Assembly (NCBI GenBank): GCA_965658025.1
Contig: CBFHQL010000007.1
Coordinates: forward strand, 1 to 64,000
Origin: UBA3537 sp965658025
GTDB taxonomy: Bacteria; Bacteroidota; Bacteroidia; Flavobacteriales; Flavobacteriaceae
DNA: 64,000 nucleotides
Direction: 5' to 3'
Both the position numbers and the translations under genes were made by a program. The notes beneath the pieces were generated by a model. That model ran no database searches, was not told where the DNA came from, and saw only the letters and a list, made by a program, of their open reading frames with translations. Of this stretch, positions 42,197 to 50,188 are shown piece after piece (position 1 is the first letter of the stretch; the number at the start of each line of letters is the position of its first letter).

Positions 42197-44179
42197 TTAT
42201 GAAATTTTAGTTAAATCTTCATTCATTTTTTTATTGAAATACAATCGGTAAAGAAAAAATAAGGGAAGCCCCAAAATGATAAAAACAACATTATGGGTTA
42301 TGAATTTCTTCTTTAAGAGTTTATAAAATGCAGCCTGATTTTTCACTACTTTAGGAAACAGAATAAGAAACAAGATCAATGCAAAAATGGCGAGGGCAAT
42401 CATGATCGATCCTACAGTAGGAAAACCGTTATTATTTAGAACAAAACCACCAATTCCAAGAATTAAAACGATAAGGTGTGCATAATATGCTACGGTAGCA
42501 TTTTCATGATAATCTTCCATATGGCGCACTCCCGACTCATAGGACTCGTTGCTTAGATTACCTGTTAGTTTGAGTTCTAATTCTGTAATCCCTCGCTTTT
42601 TTAGATGCTTGAGCGCATTGGTTTTATGTGCTAAAGTCAGCCCATAATGCCTGTAATTTTTTATCAGGTCTATGAGTTTGTCATTTTCAAAATGTTGAAT
42701 GTTTTGTGTTTCTACAGTTTGTACATTGGTATTTTTCTCAACGATTACACTTGTTTTTACCAAGCGTTTTTTTAAGGGAATCAAGAGTGCATCTAAATCC
42801 ATCAATGCTCTATCTTTTGTTGCTCTACTGGTGAGGTAAATACTAAACGGCAACATGATAATTCCGGCCAACCATGTCGCAAAAATTGGATTTAGACTGT
42901 TATCCTCTGAACTGTTTTTTGCAAATATGCTGATGAAATGATAGGTCAAGAAAATTAAAATAGCAATGACAAGGGGAAGTCCAATTCCTCCTTTTCGGAT
43001 CAGCGCGCCCAGTGGTGCCCCCACAAAAAATAATATGATACACATCAGTCCAAGCGCAAATTTATCATGCAACGCAATAATGTGTTTATTGATGTGTGTG
43101 GTTGAAATGGAAAACGATTTTGTTTTTACTTTGATATCGTCTTGTGCAGAACTTACTGATCCAATGGCCAAGTCATACAACTGAACAGCTTTATTTTTAG
43201 TGAATAAATCAATTACATTTTCTGGTATTTCTGCCAATGAATCGTTTTGCGCAATGTTGTAATTTAGATTTAAATTGTTTTGATGGGAACGTGTGAGCAT
43301 GGTTTTGGAAAATGCATCAATGGATTTTTGTTGTGTGGTGTACAACGAGTCTATTGTGGTGTTTAGCTCGTTCACCCCCAACATATTGAATCGTGCAGAA
43401 GCATCTTTTTGATCAAAATCAACATCATTAAATTCTGAAATATCAATATTAATCACATAACGTTCAAAGGTGCTCTTAATTTGAGGTCTATTTTTTGTAC
43501 GCTTTCGATAGTTTGCCGGTTGGACTTCGTCATAATAATTTCCATCATAAAGAATAAGTTGGATAAGATCAGAACTTTCGTCACTGTAAAATTCGCCTGT
43601 TTTTGATTTGATAACGGTGTAATTTCCAGATGAATTTCCCTTTTTTTGATGAATGATGACATCTTCCAAAAACTCCCCATTTTCACCACTTTTTTTGGCC
43701 ACTTTGATGTTGATGTCTTGCAGTTGATTAAATTGTCCTTCGGCCACCATCATAGCAGGTTTTACTTTAGCGATGTTGCGCCTGAGGTTGAAAAAATTGT
43801 ACTCAGCCAATGGAATCACATTATTGGCAAAGAAAAAGCTGACTACGGATAAAAAAACAATGAAAATGCTCAAACTCTTCATAGCACGTTGCAAAGAGAT
43901 CCCTGTTGATTTCATGGCTGCAAACTCATAATTTTCAGAAAAATTACCAAAAACCATAATCGACACCAACAGAATGGTAAGCGGCAAGACCAGCACTACA
44001 ATACGAGGCGAAACAAAAATTAAGAATTTAAGAATGACATCAAATTGCAAATCCTTCCCTGCAAGTTCTGCGATATAGACCCATACGGATTGCAAAAGAA
44101 AAATTAGCATCAGAATGGTAAAGACACTAAAAAATGACTTGAGATAGGTGGACAGTATGTAGCGGTCTAATATGTTCAA
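42197..44179 (-). CDS. LptF/LptG family permease, long form
   Basis: Inner-membrane component of the LPS export ABC transporter (LptB2FG). The N-terminal LILDRYIL-type start, three helices, a large periplasmic jellyroll domain (about residues 110-300) and three further helices (LGLMCIILFFVGAPLGALIR) fit the YjgP/YjgQ family. At 660 residues it is much longer than the usual ~360 to 480: about 190 extra C-terminal residues carry a charged linker and three more hydrophobic segments. The start is TTG (MNILDRY), eight bases after the lolA-like stop. Confidence 0.85.
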   Translation of the reverse strand: MNILDRYILSTYLKSFFSVFTILMLIFLLQSVWVYIAELAGKDLQFDVILKFLIFVSPRIVVLVLPLTILLVSIMVFGNFSENYEFAAMKSTGISLQRAMKSLSIFIVFLSVVSFFFANNVIPLAEYNFFNLRRNIAKVKPAMMVAEGQFNQLQDINIKVAKKSGENGEFLEDVIIHQKKGNSSGNYTVIKSKTGEFYSDESSDLIQLILYDGNYYDEVQPANYRKRTKNRPQIKSTFERYVINIDISEFNDVDFDQKDASARFNMLGVNELNTTIDSLYTTQQKSIDAFSKTMLTRSHQNNLNLNYNIAQNDSLAEIPENVIDLFTKNKAVQLYDLAIGSVSSAQDDIKVKTKSFSISTTHINKHIIALHDKFALGLMCIILFFVGAPLGALIRKGGIGLPLVIAILIFLTYHFISIFAKNSSEDNSLNPIFATWLAGIIMLPFSIYLTSRATKDRALMDLDALLIPLKKRLVKTSVIVEKNTNVQTVETQNIQHFENDKLIDLIKNYRHYGLTLAHKTNALKHLKKRGITELELKLTGNLSNESYESGVRHMEDYHENATVAYYAHLIVLILGIGGFVLNNNGFPTVGSIMIALAIFALILFLILFPKVVKNQAAFYKLLKKKFITHNVVFIILGLPLFFLYRLYFNKKMNEDLTKIS

Positions 44180-44187
44180 TTTTGGCC

Positions 44188-44841
44188 TTAGTCTAAATTA
44201 TTGATGTAATAATCGCTGTACTTCGAGGCATCAAAGTTAAAAAAAGATGGAGAAAGGGGTGTGTTGGTTTTAAATTCCAATACGGTAAGGGTTGTTTTAG
44301 TCGCGTTGTCTCCAATTTCGATAAGGTTATAAATGTGTTTTGTTTTGGCATCTATTCCCAGCAACGCATATTTAATTTCAGAATTTGAATCTATAGGCGA
44401 AAGTTTTATGTACTGAATTTTTCGACCAAATTTGTCTTGAACAATATCAAGTTTGTAGTTGTAGCCCGATTCATAAAAAGAGAGTAACTTACTCGGTGCT
44501 ATAGTGTTTTCTTCGTCTGGATTCTCTGTTGAAATAGTAACTTCTTCGTCCTCTGGGCTAATGGTATAAAGCGTTTTTCCATCAAAAATACGCTGAATAC
44601 CCAATATATCGAGCACGTATTTATCCCCTTCAAGCGTTACTTTTCCTTTGGTTTCCTGACGAATATTTTCGGCTTCATTTTCTAAAACATATTTAAATGA
44701 AATTTGAATATTCTCGTAGGCATTTACTTTGTCATTGACCTCGTTAAGCCATTGTTTTGCTTTGGGGTCTTTTGTTTGCGCAATACCTACGCCATAAGAA
44801 ATAAGCGCAAAAAAGAAAATCGTTTTTTTAAGAACCTTCAT
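44188..44841 (-). CDS. LolA-like outer-membrane lipoprotein carrier
   Basis: A 217-residue periplasmic protein. A signal peptide (TIFFFALISYGVGIAQ) precedes a LolA-type half-barrel with ISFKYVLENEAENIRQETKG near the N terminus and YALLGIDAKTKHIYNLIE later. LolA shuttles lipoproteins from LolCDE to the outer membrane. It overlaps the ftsK end by 14 bases and precedes the LptF/G gene by 8, forming an envelope operon. Confidence 0.85.
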   Translation of the reverse strand: MKVLKKTIFFFALISYGVGIAQTKDPKAKQWLNEVNDKVNAYENIQISFKYVLENEAENIRQETKGKVTLEGDKYVLDILGIQRIFDGKTLYTISPEDEEVTISTENPDEENTIAPSKLLSFYESGYNYKLDIVQDKFGRKIQYIKLSPIDSNSEIKYALLGIDAKTKHIYNLIEIGDNATKTTLTVLEFKTNTPLSPSFFNFDASKYSDYYINNLD

Positions 44842-47182
44842 TGTATAATAATTGATTTAATGCCACTAAATCAGAGACCAAAACTTGTCGTGCTTTACTG
44901 CCTTCAAATGGACCTACAATACCTGCGGCTTCCAACTGATCGATGAGTCGTCCTGCACGGTTGTACCCCAATTTCAATTTGCGTTGCAACAACGAGGCCG
45001 AACCTTGTTGTGCAGTCACAATCACTTCTGCAGCTTCACGAAATAGTTTATCTCTGTCATTGATATCAATATCAAGACTTGTGCCAGAGTCTTCACTGAT
45101 GTACTCTGGGAGAATATACGCACTTGCATAGGCCTTTTGTGAACCAATAAAATCGGTTAAACGTTCCACCTCAGGAGTATCCACAAAAGCACATTGTATA
45201 CGCACCAAATCATTACCTTGTGTGTAGAGCATATCACCACGACCAATCAGTTGATCGGCACCTGAACTGTCCAAAATCGTTCTCGAATCAATTTTTGAAG
45301 TCACTCTAAAGGCAATACGTGCTGGGAAGTTCGCTTTGATAATTCCTGTAATCACATTAACCGACGGACGTTGTGTCGCTATAATCAAATGAATACCAAT
45401 AGCACGAGCCAATTGGGCTAAACGTGCAATAGGCGTTTCGACTTCTTTACCTGCGGTCATGATTAAATCTGCAAATTCATCCACCACCAAAACGATATAC
45501 GGTAAAAACTTATGCCCATCATTTGGGTTTAATTTACGCGCTTTAAATTTGGCGTTATATTCTTTAATATTTCGGCAAAAGGCCGTTTTGAGTAAATCAT
45601 AACGGTTGTCCATTTCAATACACAGCGAGTTTAAGGTATTGATTACCTTGGTGTTGTCCGTAATGATGGCATCTTCCGAATCAGGAAGTTTGGCCAAATA
45701 ATGGCGTTCTATTTTGTTGAACAACGTGAGTTCCACCTTCTTTGGATCGACGAGGACAAATTTGACTTCGGCAGGGTGTTTTTTATAGAGTAGGGACGTC
45801 AGTACGGCATTCAGTCCCACGGATTTTCCTTGTCCTGTGGCACCGGCCATAAGCAAGTGTGGCATTTTGGCCAAATCCACTACAAAGGTTTCGTTACTGA
45901 TGGTTTTTCCTAGGGCAACAGGCAATTCCATTTCAGATTTTTGGAATTTTTGGGACGCCACAACAGAGTTCATCGAAACGATGGTGGCATTTTTGTTTGG
46001 TACTTCTATACCAATCGTTCCGCGACCAGGAATTGGGGCGATGATCCGAATCCCCAAAGCTGAAAGCGAAAGCGCAATATCATCTTCTAAATTTTTGATT
46101 TTTGAAATCCGAATACCAGCATCTGGGATAATTTCGTACAGCGTTACCGTAGGCCCTACCGTAGCTTTGATGCTGCTGATGCCGATTTTATAATTGTTGA
46201 GCGTTTCAACGATTTTATTTTTGTTGTCTTCAAGTTCTTCTTGATCTATGGTAATCCCCTCAGCATCATATTTTTTAAGCAATTCTAAAGACGGAAATAC
46301 AAATTTCGATAACTCTAGAGTAGGGTCAACTTCACCAAAATCTTCAACCAGTTTTGCAGCCAAATTATCCGTCTCCGAAACTTCTTCTTCTGCGATGGTC
46401 ACTTCCATTTTGACTTCAGGTTCCTCAGTAGTTTTTTGGGGTTCATCTTTGTTGATGTTCGAATGGTTTTGAATGGTGGGTTCCAAATTCTTTAAAGGCA
46501 CTTCAAAGGCCGAAGATGTTGATTCTTTTTCAATAGTTTCGTCTTTATCCTCATCAAAACTGTGTTGTACAGCTTCATCAACAGAAGGTGCTTCTGTTTT
46601 GGGCTTTTTTTGAATTGAAAACAATTTTGCAATCTGTTGTGGGGTGGTTTTAAAGCGGATGGCAACATAACATATAAACCCAAACAAGAGGAGGAGGGCC
46701 GTACCAATTTTACCGATATAATCTTGAAGGAATAAATTGAGTTGATACCCTACAGTTCCGCCCAAGTTTGGCAACGTATGAAAAGCATAGCCCATAGTAA
46801 TGGAGAGCCAAATGATGCCCAAAACACCCCATGTCCAATGGCGAAACAAACGTTCTTTGGACGTATTCATTAGGACTGTAATGCCAGACAGTACCAACAA
46901 TCCAGAAAACAAAAACGAAGCAATACCAAATCCTTTATACACCAACAGATGACTGATCCATGCGCCAATTTTGCTCAACCAATTTTTGGTTGGGACTGCT
47001 CTGTTGGTAAAGCCATTAAGCGCACTTTGGTCGCTTTCGCCTGTAAAGAAATAGGAGAGGATCGCAATAAAAACCAACACCCCTAAAATGACCAAAAAGC
47101 TACCAAAAACAAGCCGTTGTGGATTGGTTAGTGTAACTTTAGGTACGATTGATTTTTTATGCTTGTCCGTTGTTTTGGCCAT
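44828..47182 (-). CDS. ftsK: FtsK DNA translocase
   Basis: Septal DNA pump that clears the chromosome terminus and activates XerCD at dif. Four N-terminal transmembrane helices (about residues 25-165) and an acidic linker precede the motor: Walker A GATGQGKSVGL, Walker B VLVVDEFADLIM, and LARAIGIHLIIATQRPSVNV. The C-terminal gamma winged helix (GSASLLQRKLKLGYNRAGRL) reads orienting sequences. The length of 784 residues is normal. It heads the operon with lolA-like and LptF/G-like genes. Confidence 0.95.
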   Translation of the reverse strand: MAKTTDKHKKSIVPKVTLTNPQRLVFGSFLVILGVLVFIAILSYFFTGESDQSALNGFTNRAVPTKNWLSKIGAWISHLLVYKGFGIASFLFSGLLVLSGITVLMNTSKERLFRHWTWGVLGIIWLSITMGYAFHTLPNLGGTVGYQLNLFLQDYIGKIGTALLLLFGFICYVAIRFKTTPQQIAKLFSIQKKPKTEAPSVDEAVQHSFDEDKDETIEKESTSSAFEVPLKNLEPTIQNHSNINKDEPQKTTEEPEVKMEVTIAEEEVSETDNLAAKLVEDFGEVDPTLELSKFVFPSLELLKKYDAEGITIDQEELEDNKNKIVETLNNYKIGISSIKATVGPTVTLYEIIPDAGIRISKIKNLEDDIALSLSALGIRIIAPIPGRGTIGIEVPNKNATIVSMNSVVASQKFQKSEMELPVALGKTISNETFVVDLAKMPHLLMAGATGQGKSVGLNAVLTSLLYKKHPAEVKFVLVDPKKVELTLFNKIERHYLAKLPDSEDAIITDNTKVINTLNSLCIEMDNRYDLLKTAFCRNIKEYNAKFKARKLNPNDGHKFLPYIVLVVDEFADLIMTAGKEVETPIARLAQLARAIGIHLIIATQRPSVNVITGIIKANFPARIAFRVTSKIDSRTILDSSGADQLIGRGDMLYTQGNDLVRIQCAFVDTPEVERLTDFIGSQKAYASAYILPEYISEDSGTSLDIDINDRDKLFREAAEVIVTAQQGSASLLQRKLKLGYNRAGRLIDQLEAAGIVGPFEGSKARQVLVSDLVALNQLLYNEGS

Positions 47183-47202
47183 AGGTTTGTTGTGGTTAAA
47201 AA

Positions 47203-47210
47203 CAAAAGTA
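47203..47210 (-). promoter_or_regulatory. Housekeeping promoter -7 box for ftsK
   Basis: TACTTTTG on the minus strand, 20 bases before the ftsK ATG. Confidence 0.5.
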
Positions 47211-47254
47211 CAAATTAATAACTTTTTCTTTAAAAGAATTAAAATTTGTTTTTA

Positions 47255-47283
47255 ATAAAAAACCCACGCTTTGCGTGGGTTTA
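47255..47283 (-). terminator. Terminator after the DUF6952 gene
   Basis: AAACCCACG and CGTGGGTTT pair around CTTTG; a T-run follows on the minus strand. It ends the peroxiredoxin-thioredoxin-DUF6952 run before ftsK. Confidence 0.8.
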
Positions 47284-47304
47284 AATCATTGTAATAAAAA
47301 ATCC

Positions 47305-47562
47305 TTAAGAATCAATAGACCCCAATACCCGTTTCATAAACGCATTGAGCGCTTCTTTTTCTGGGGTACCAGATTTGATCATTTTATGCACTTCCAATGC
47401 GCCGTACATATTCGAAATCAACTCGCCAAGCACATCCAATTCTTCGTCCTTTAAACTGGGAACTTCCGTAAGGTGCTCCAAAGTTTCCAAAGTTTCAATG
47501 ATATAATCTTCATCATTGTCTTGGATGAATTTGTTTAAATGTTTAATGACTGGCAACTTCAT
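47305..47562 (-). CDS. DUF6952 family small protein
   Basis: An 85-residue acidic helical protein starting MKLPVIKHLNKFI, with the conserved DEELDVLGELISNMYGALEV core. It resembles DUF6952 by recall. The ATG at 47562 is preferred over an upstream TTG two codons earlier. It overlaps the end of the thioredoxin gene by 20 bases, so it is probably translated with it. Function unknown; the company suggests redox homeostasis. Confidence 0.78.
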   Translation of the reverse strand: MKLPVIKHLNKFIQDNDEDYIIETLETLEHLTEVPSLKDEELDVLGELISNMYGALEVHKMIKSGTPEKEALNAFMKRVLGSIDS

Positions 47563-47854
47563 CGACAAGGGTTTTTAAAACGTCAAACTTATTGGTTTGT
47601 ACTTGACCTACAAATGCACCTGCTTTAAAGGTTGCAAAGGTGGGCAAGTTGTCCACTGTGGCCAAACTGCGGCTTTCTGGGAATTTTTCGGCATCGGCCA
47701 CAACAAAAGTGATGTTTGGATGTTCTGCGGCCAATTTTTTCATTTTTGGCTTCATAATGCGGCAATTACCACACCAAGTGGCAGAATACTGCACCACCAC
47801 GGTTTCGTGCTCCGCGACTACAGTTTTTAAGTTATCTTGTGTGAGTTCTTGCAT
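47543..47854 (-). CDS. Thioredoxin family protein
   Basis: A 103-residue cytoplasmic thioredoxin fold with the redox motif WCGNC (in YSATWCGNCRIM) and the cis-proline loop NLPTFATFKAG. It lacks a signal peptide. It lies 11 bases after the peroxiredoxin gene and overlaps DUF6952. It is likely the reductant for the peroxiredoxin (inference from the operon). Confidence 0.92.
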   Translation of the reverse strand: MQELTQDNLKTVVAEHETVVVQYSATWCGNCRIMKPKMKKLAAEHPNITFVVADAEKFPESRSLATVDNLPTFATFKAGAFVGQVQTNKFDVLKTLVDEVASH

Positions 47855-47865
47855 GGGTTATGAAT

Positions 47866-48504
47866 TTAGTGCGACGATAAATAATCCGCTGTACTTTTGG
47901 CATTGGCTTGCATGGCGTCTTTACCTTCTTCCCAGTTTGCTGGGCAAACCTCACCTTTTTCTTGCACATGTGTATAGGCATCGACAAGACGTAAAAACTC
48001 AGCAACGTTACGCCCTAAAGGCATATGGTTGATGCTTTCGTGTACTACAGTCCCTTCTTCGTCAATAATGTATGTTGCTCTGTACGTTACATTGTCGCCT
48101 TCTACAGTTACAACACCTGTTTCTTCGTTGTATTCTTCGTTAGTGATGTCCAATATCCCTAAAGTAGAGGATAGGTTACGGTTAGAATCCGCTAGAATAG
48201 GGTAGGTAACGCCTTCAATTCCTCCATTGTCTTTTGACGTAGAAAGCCATGCAAAATGTACTTCTGGGGTGTCACATGATGCACCAATCACGATACAATT
48301 TCTTTTTTCAAATTCCGCTTTTGCAGCTTCAAAGGCATGCAATTCTGTTGGGCAAACAAATGTAAAGTCTTTAGGATACCAAAACAGTACCACTTTCTTT
48401 TTATTATTAACGGCTTCTTCCAAAACGTTAACCTTAAAGGTGTCGCCCATCTCGTTCATGGCGTCTACCGTTAAATTTGGAAATTTTTTTCCTACAAATG
48501 ACAT
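47866..48504 (-). CDS. Typical 2-Cys peroxiredoxin (AhpC/Prx1)
   Basis: Reduces hydrogen peroxide and alkyl hydroperoxides. The peroxidatic Cys lies in DFTFVCPTELHAFE, the resolving Cys in GEVCPANW near the C terminus, and the Thr/Arg environment is normal. The length of 212 residues fits the typical 2-Cys group. It is first in the operon with thioredoxin, and the -7 box TATATTTG at 48539-48546 precedes it. Confidence 0.95.
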   Translation of the reverse strand: MSFVGKKFPNLTVDAMNEMGDTFKVNVLEEAVNNKKKVVLFWYPKDFTFVCPTELHAFEAAKAEFEKRNCIVIGASCDTPEVHFAWLSTSKDNGGIEGVTYPILADSNRNLSSTLGILDITNEEYNEETGVVTVEGDNVTYRATYIIDEEGTVVHESINHMPLGRNVAEFLRLVDAYTHVQEKGEVCPANWEEGKDAMQANAKSTADYLSSH

Positions 48505-48538
48505 AATTTTAAATTTTTAGATTAAATAATAATTGATA

Positions 48539-48546
48539 CAAATATA
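48539..48546 (-). promoter_or_regulatory. Housekeeping promoter -7 box for the peroxiredoxin operon
   Basis: TATATTTG on the minus strand, about 34 bases before the ATG. No OxyR-type or PerR-type operator is obvious by eye. Confidence 0.5.
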
Positions 48547-48627
48547 ACCTTGATTTGAGGCAATATTGCAGATACAAAATTATAATTTTTTATCTTACTA
48601 TAAGTTAAAGTTATCCAAATTATTGGC

Positions 48628-50115
48628 TTAATTTTTTGCGGTAATTTGTTTGATTTTGATGGAAAATCCAGCAACCAACAAAGTCATAAACGGACTCATC
48701 CAATTGAAAAAGGCATAAACAAAATAGTCGGCAACAGAAACGCCAAGTACACCGCTTTGGTAGGCACCACAAGTATTCCAGGGCACCAATACAGAAGTTA
48801 CTGTCCCCGAATCTTCAAGGGTTCGGCTTAGGTTTTCAGGGGCTAATCCTTTGTCTTTATAGGCCTTTTTAAACATTTTTCCAGGAACCACCAACGCTAA
48901 GTATTGATCTGATGCAGTAACATTGAGCGCCAAACAACTGGCGACAGTACTGGCAAAAAGCCCAAAAGTTGTAGTGGCTAAATTCAAAAGCGCTTTACTG
49001 ATGCGTGAAAGGGCACCGATGGCATCCATCACACCCCCAAAAACCATAGCGCAAATGATCAGCCAAATGGTTCCGAGCATACCGCTCATGCCTCCTGAAG
49101 AAAATAAATCGTTAAGCTCAGCACTTGAAGTTTCCACAGCGGTATCTACGGTCATCGCTTGCATAACACCTTTGTATGTGGATTTAAAATCAAGGGTTTC
49201 TGTTCCTGCAATTTGCATCAAAATATGTGGTTGTGCCAGGATTGCCGCAATTCCAGCCAAAAGCGTGCCCAACAATAAAGCCACAAGTGGGGGCGTCTTT
49301 TTTACGATCAGTACAATCACAATTATGGGTACAATAAAAAGGAGGGGAGAGATATGGAATGCATTGCTAATGGCCTCGAGTTTGTCCGAAATATCAGGTG
49401 TGCCTGAAACATCAAGATTAAGACCAATAATCAAAAATAAAATTAAAGTAATGACAAACGTTGGCACCGTGGTGATGGTCATGTATTTGATATGTTCAAA
49501 CAAATCGCCGCCTGCCATGGCAGGGGCCAAGTTGGTGGTGTCGCTTAGTGGTGACATTTTATCACCAAAATAAGCGCCAGAAAGCACCGCACCGGCAGTC
49601 ATTCCTAACGAAATACCCAAAGTTTCTCCAATGCCAATAAGCGCAATACCCACCGTAGCAGAGGTGGTCCAACTGCTGCCTGTAGCAATAGAAATCACTG
49701 CGCATATCAGCACACAAGCCACGAGAAAAAATGTGGGATTTAACATCTGAAGACCATAGTAAATCATGGTTGGAATAATCCCACTCACTAACCATGTTCC
49801 TGCAAGTGCGCCCACCATAAGCAAGATGAGTAAAGCACCCGTGGTGGTTTTTAGATTTTCGGCCACTTCATCAATCATTTGGCGGTAATTAACCTTGTTG
49901 AAAAATCCAACAACAGCCGCTACAGCTGCACCAAGCAAGAGAATAAACTGATTACTTCCACTCAACGCATCATCGCCAAAGACAAAAAATACATTATAAA
50001 ATAGCATCAATACTAATGCTATAACAGGGATGAGTGCTTCGCCAATAGAAAGTTCTTTATTGTCTACTATATGCACATGTTTAGGATCTGAGGAATGACG
50101 GTCTTGTTGTTTCAT
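48628..50115 (-). CDS. nhaC: NhaC-family Na+/H+ antiporter
   Basis: A 495-residue inner-membrane protein with about 11 to 12 hydrophobic helices. It carries NhaC-family segments such as VISIATGSSWTTSATVGIA, GAVLSGAYFGDKMSPLSDTT and LEDSGTVTSVLVPWNTCGAY. It exports sodium for pH and salt homeostasis, consistent with a marine organism, although malate/lactate exchange occurs in some relatives. It is flanked by the fused E1 gene upstream and appears monocistronic. Confidence 0.9.
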   Translation of the reverse strand: MKQQDRHSSDPKHVHIVDNKELSIGEALIPVIALVLMLFYNVFFVFGDDALSGSNQFILLLGAAVAAVVGFFNKVNYRQMIDEVAENLKTTTGALLILLMVGALAGTWLVSGIIPTMIYYGLQMLNPTFFLVACVLICAVISIATGSSWTTSATVGIALIGIGETLGISLGMTAGAVLSGAYFGDKMSPLSDTTNLAPAMAGGDLFEHIKYMTITTVPTFVITLILFLIIGLNLDVSGTPDISDKLEAISNAFHISPLLFIVPIIVIVLIVKKTPPLVALLLGTLLAGIAAILAQPHILMQIAGTETLDFKSTYKGVMQAMTVDTAVETSSAELNDLFSSGGMSGMLGTIWLIICAMVFGGVMDAIGALSRISKALLNLATTTFGLFASTVASCLALNVTASDQYLALVVPGKMFKKAYKDKGLAPENLSRTLEDSGTVTSVLVPWNTCGAYQSGVLGVSVADYFVYAFFNWMSPFMTLLVAGFSIKIKQITAKN

Positions 50116-50188
50116 TAAAGCAAAAACGTTTTGAGTTATGCTGTAATATTACAATTTTTGGGCGTTTTGTGCAACCTGAAGAATAATA

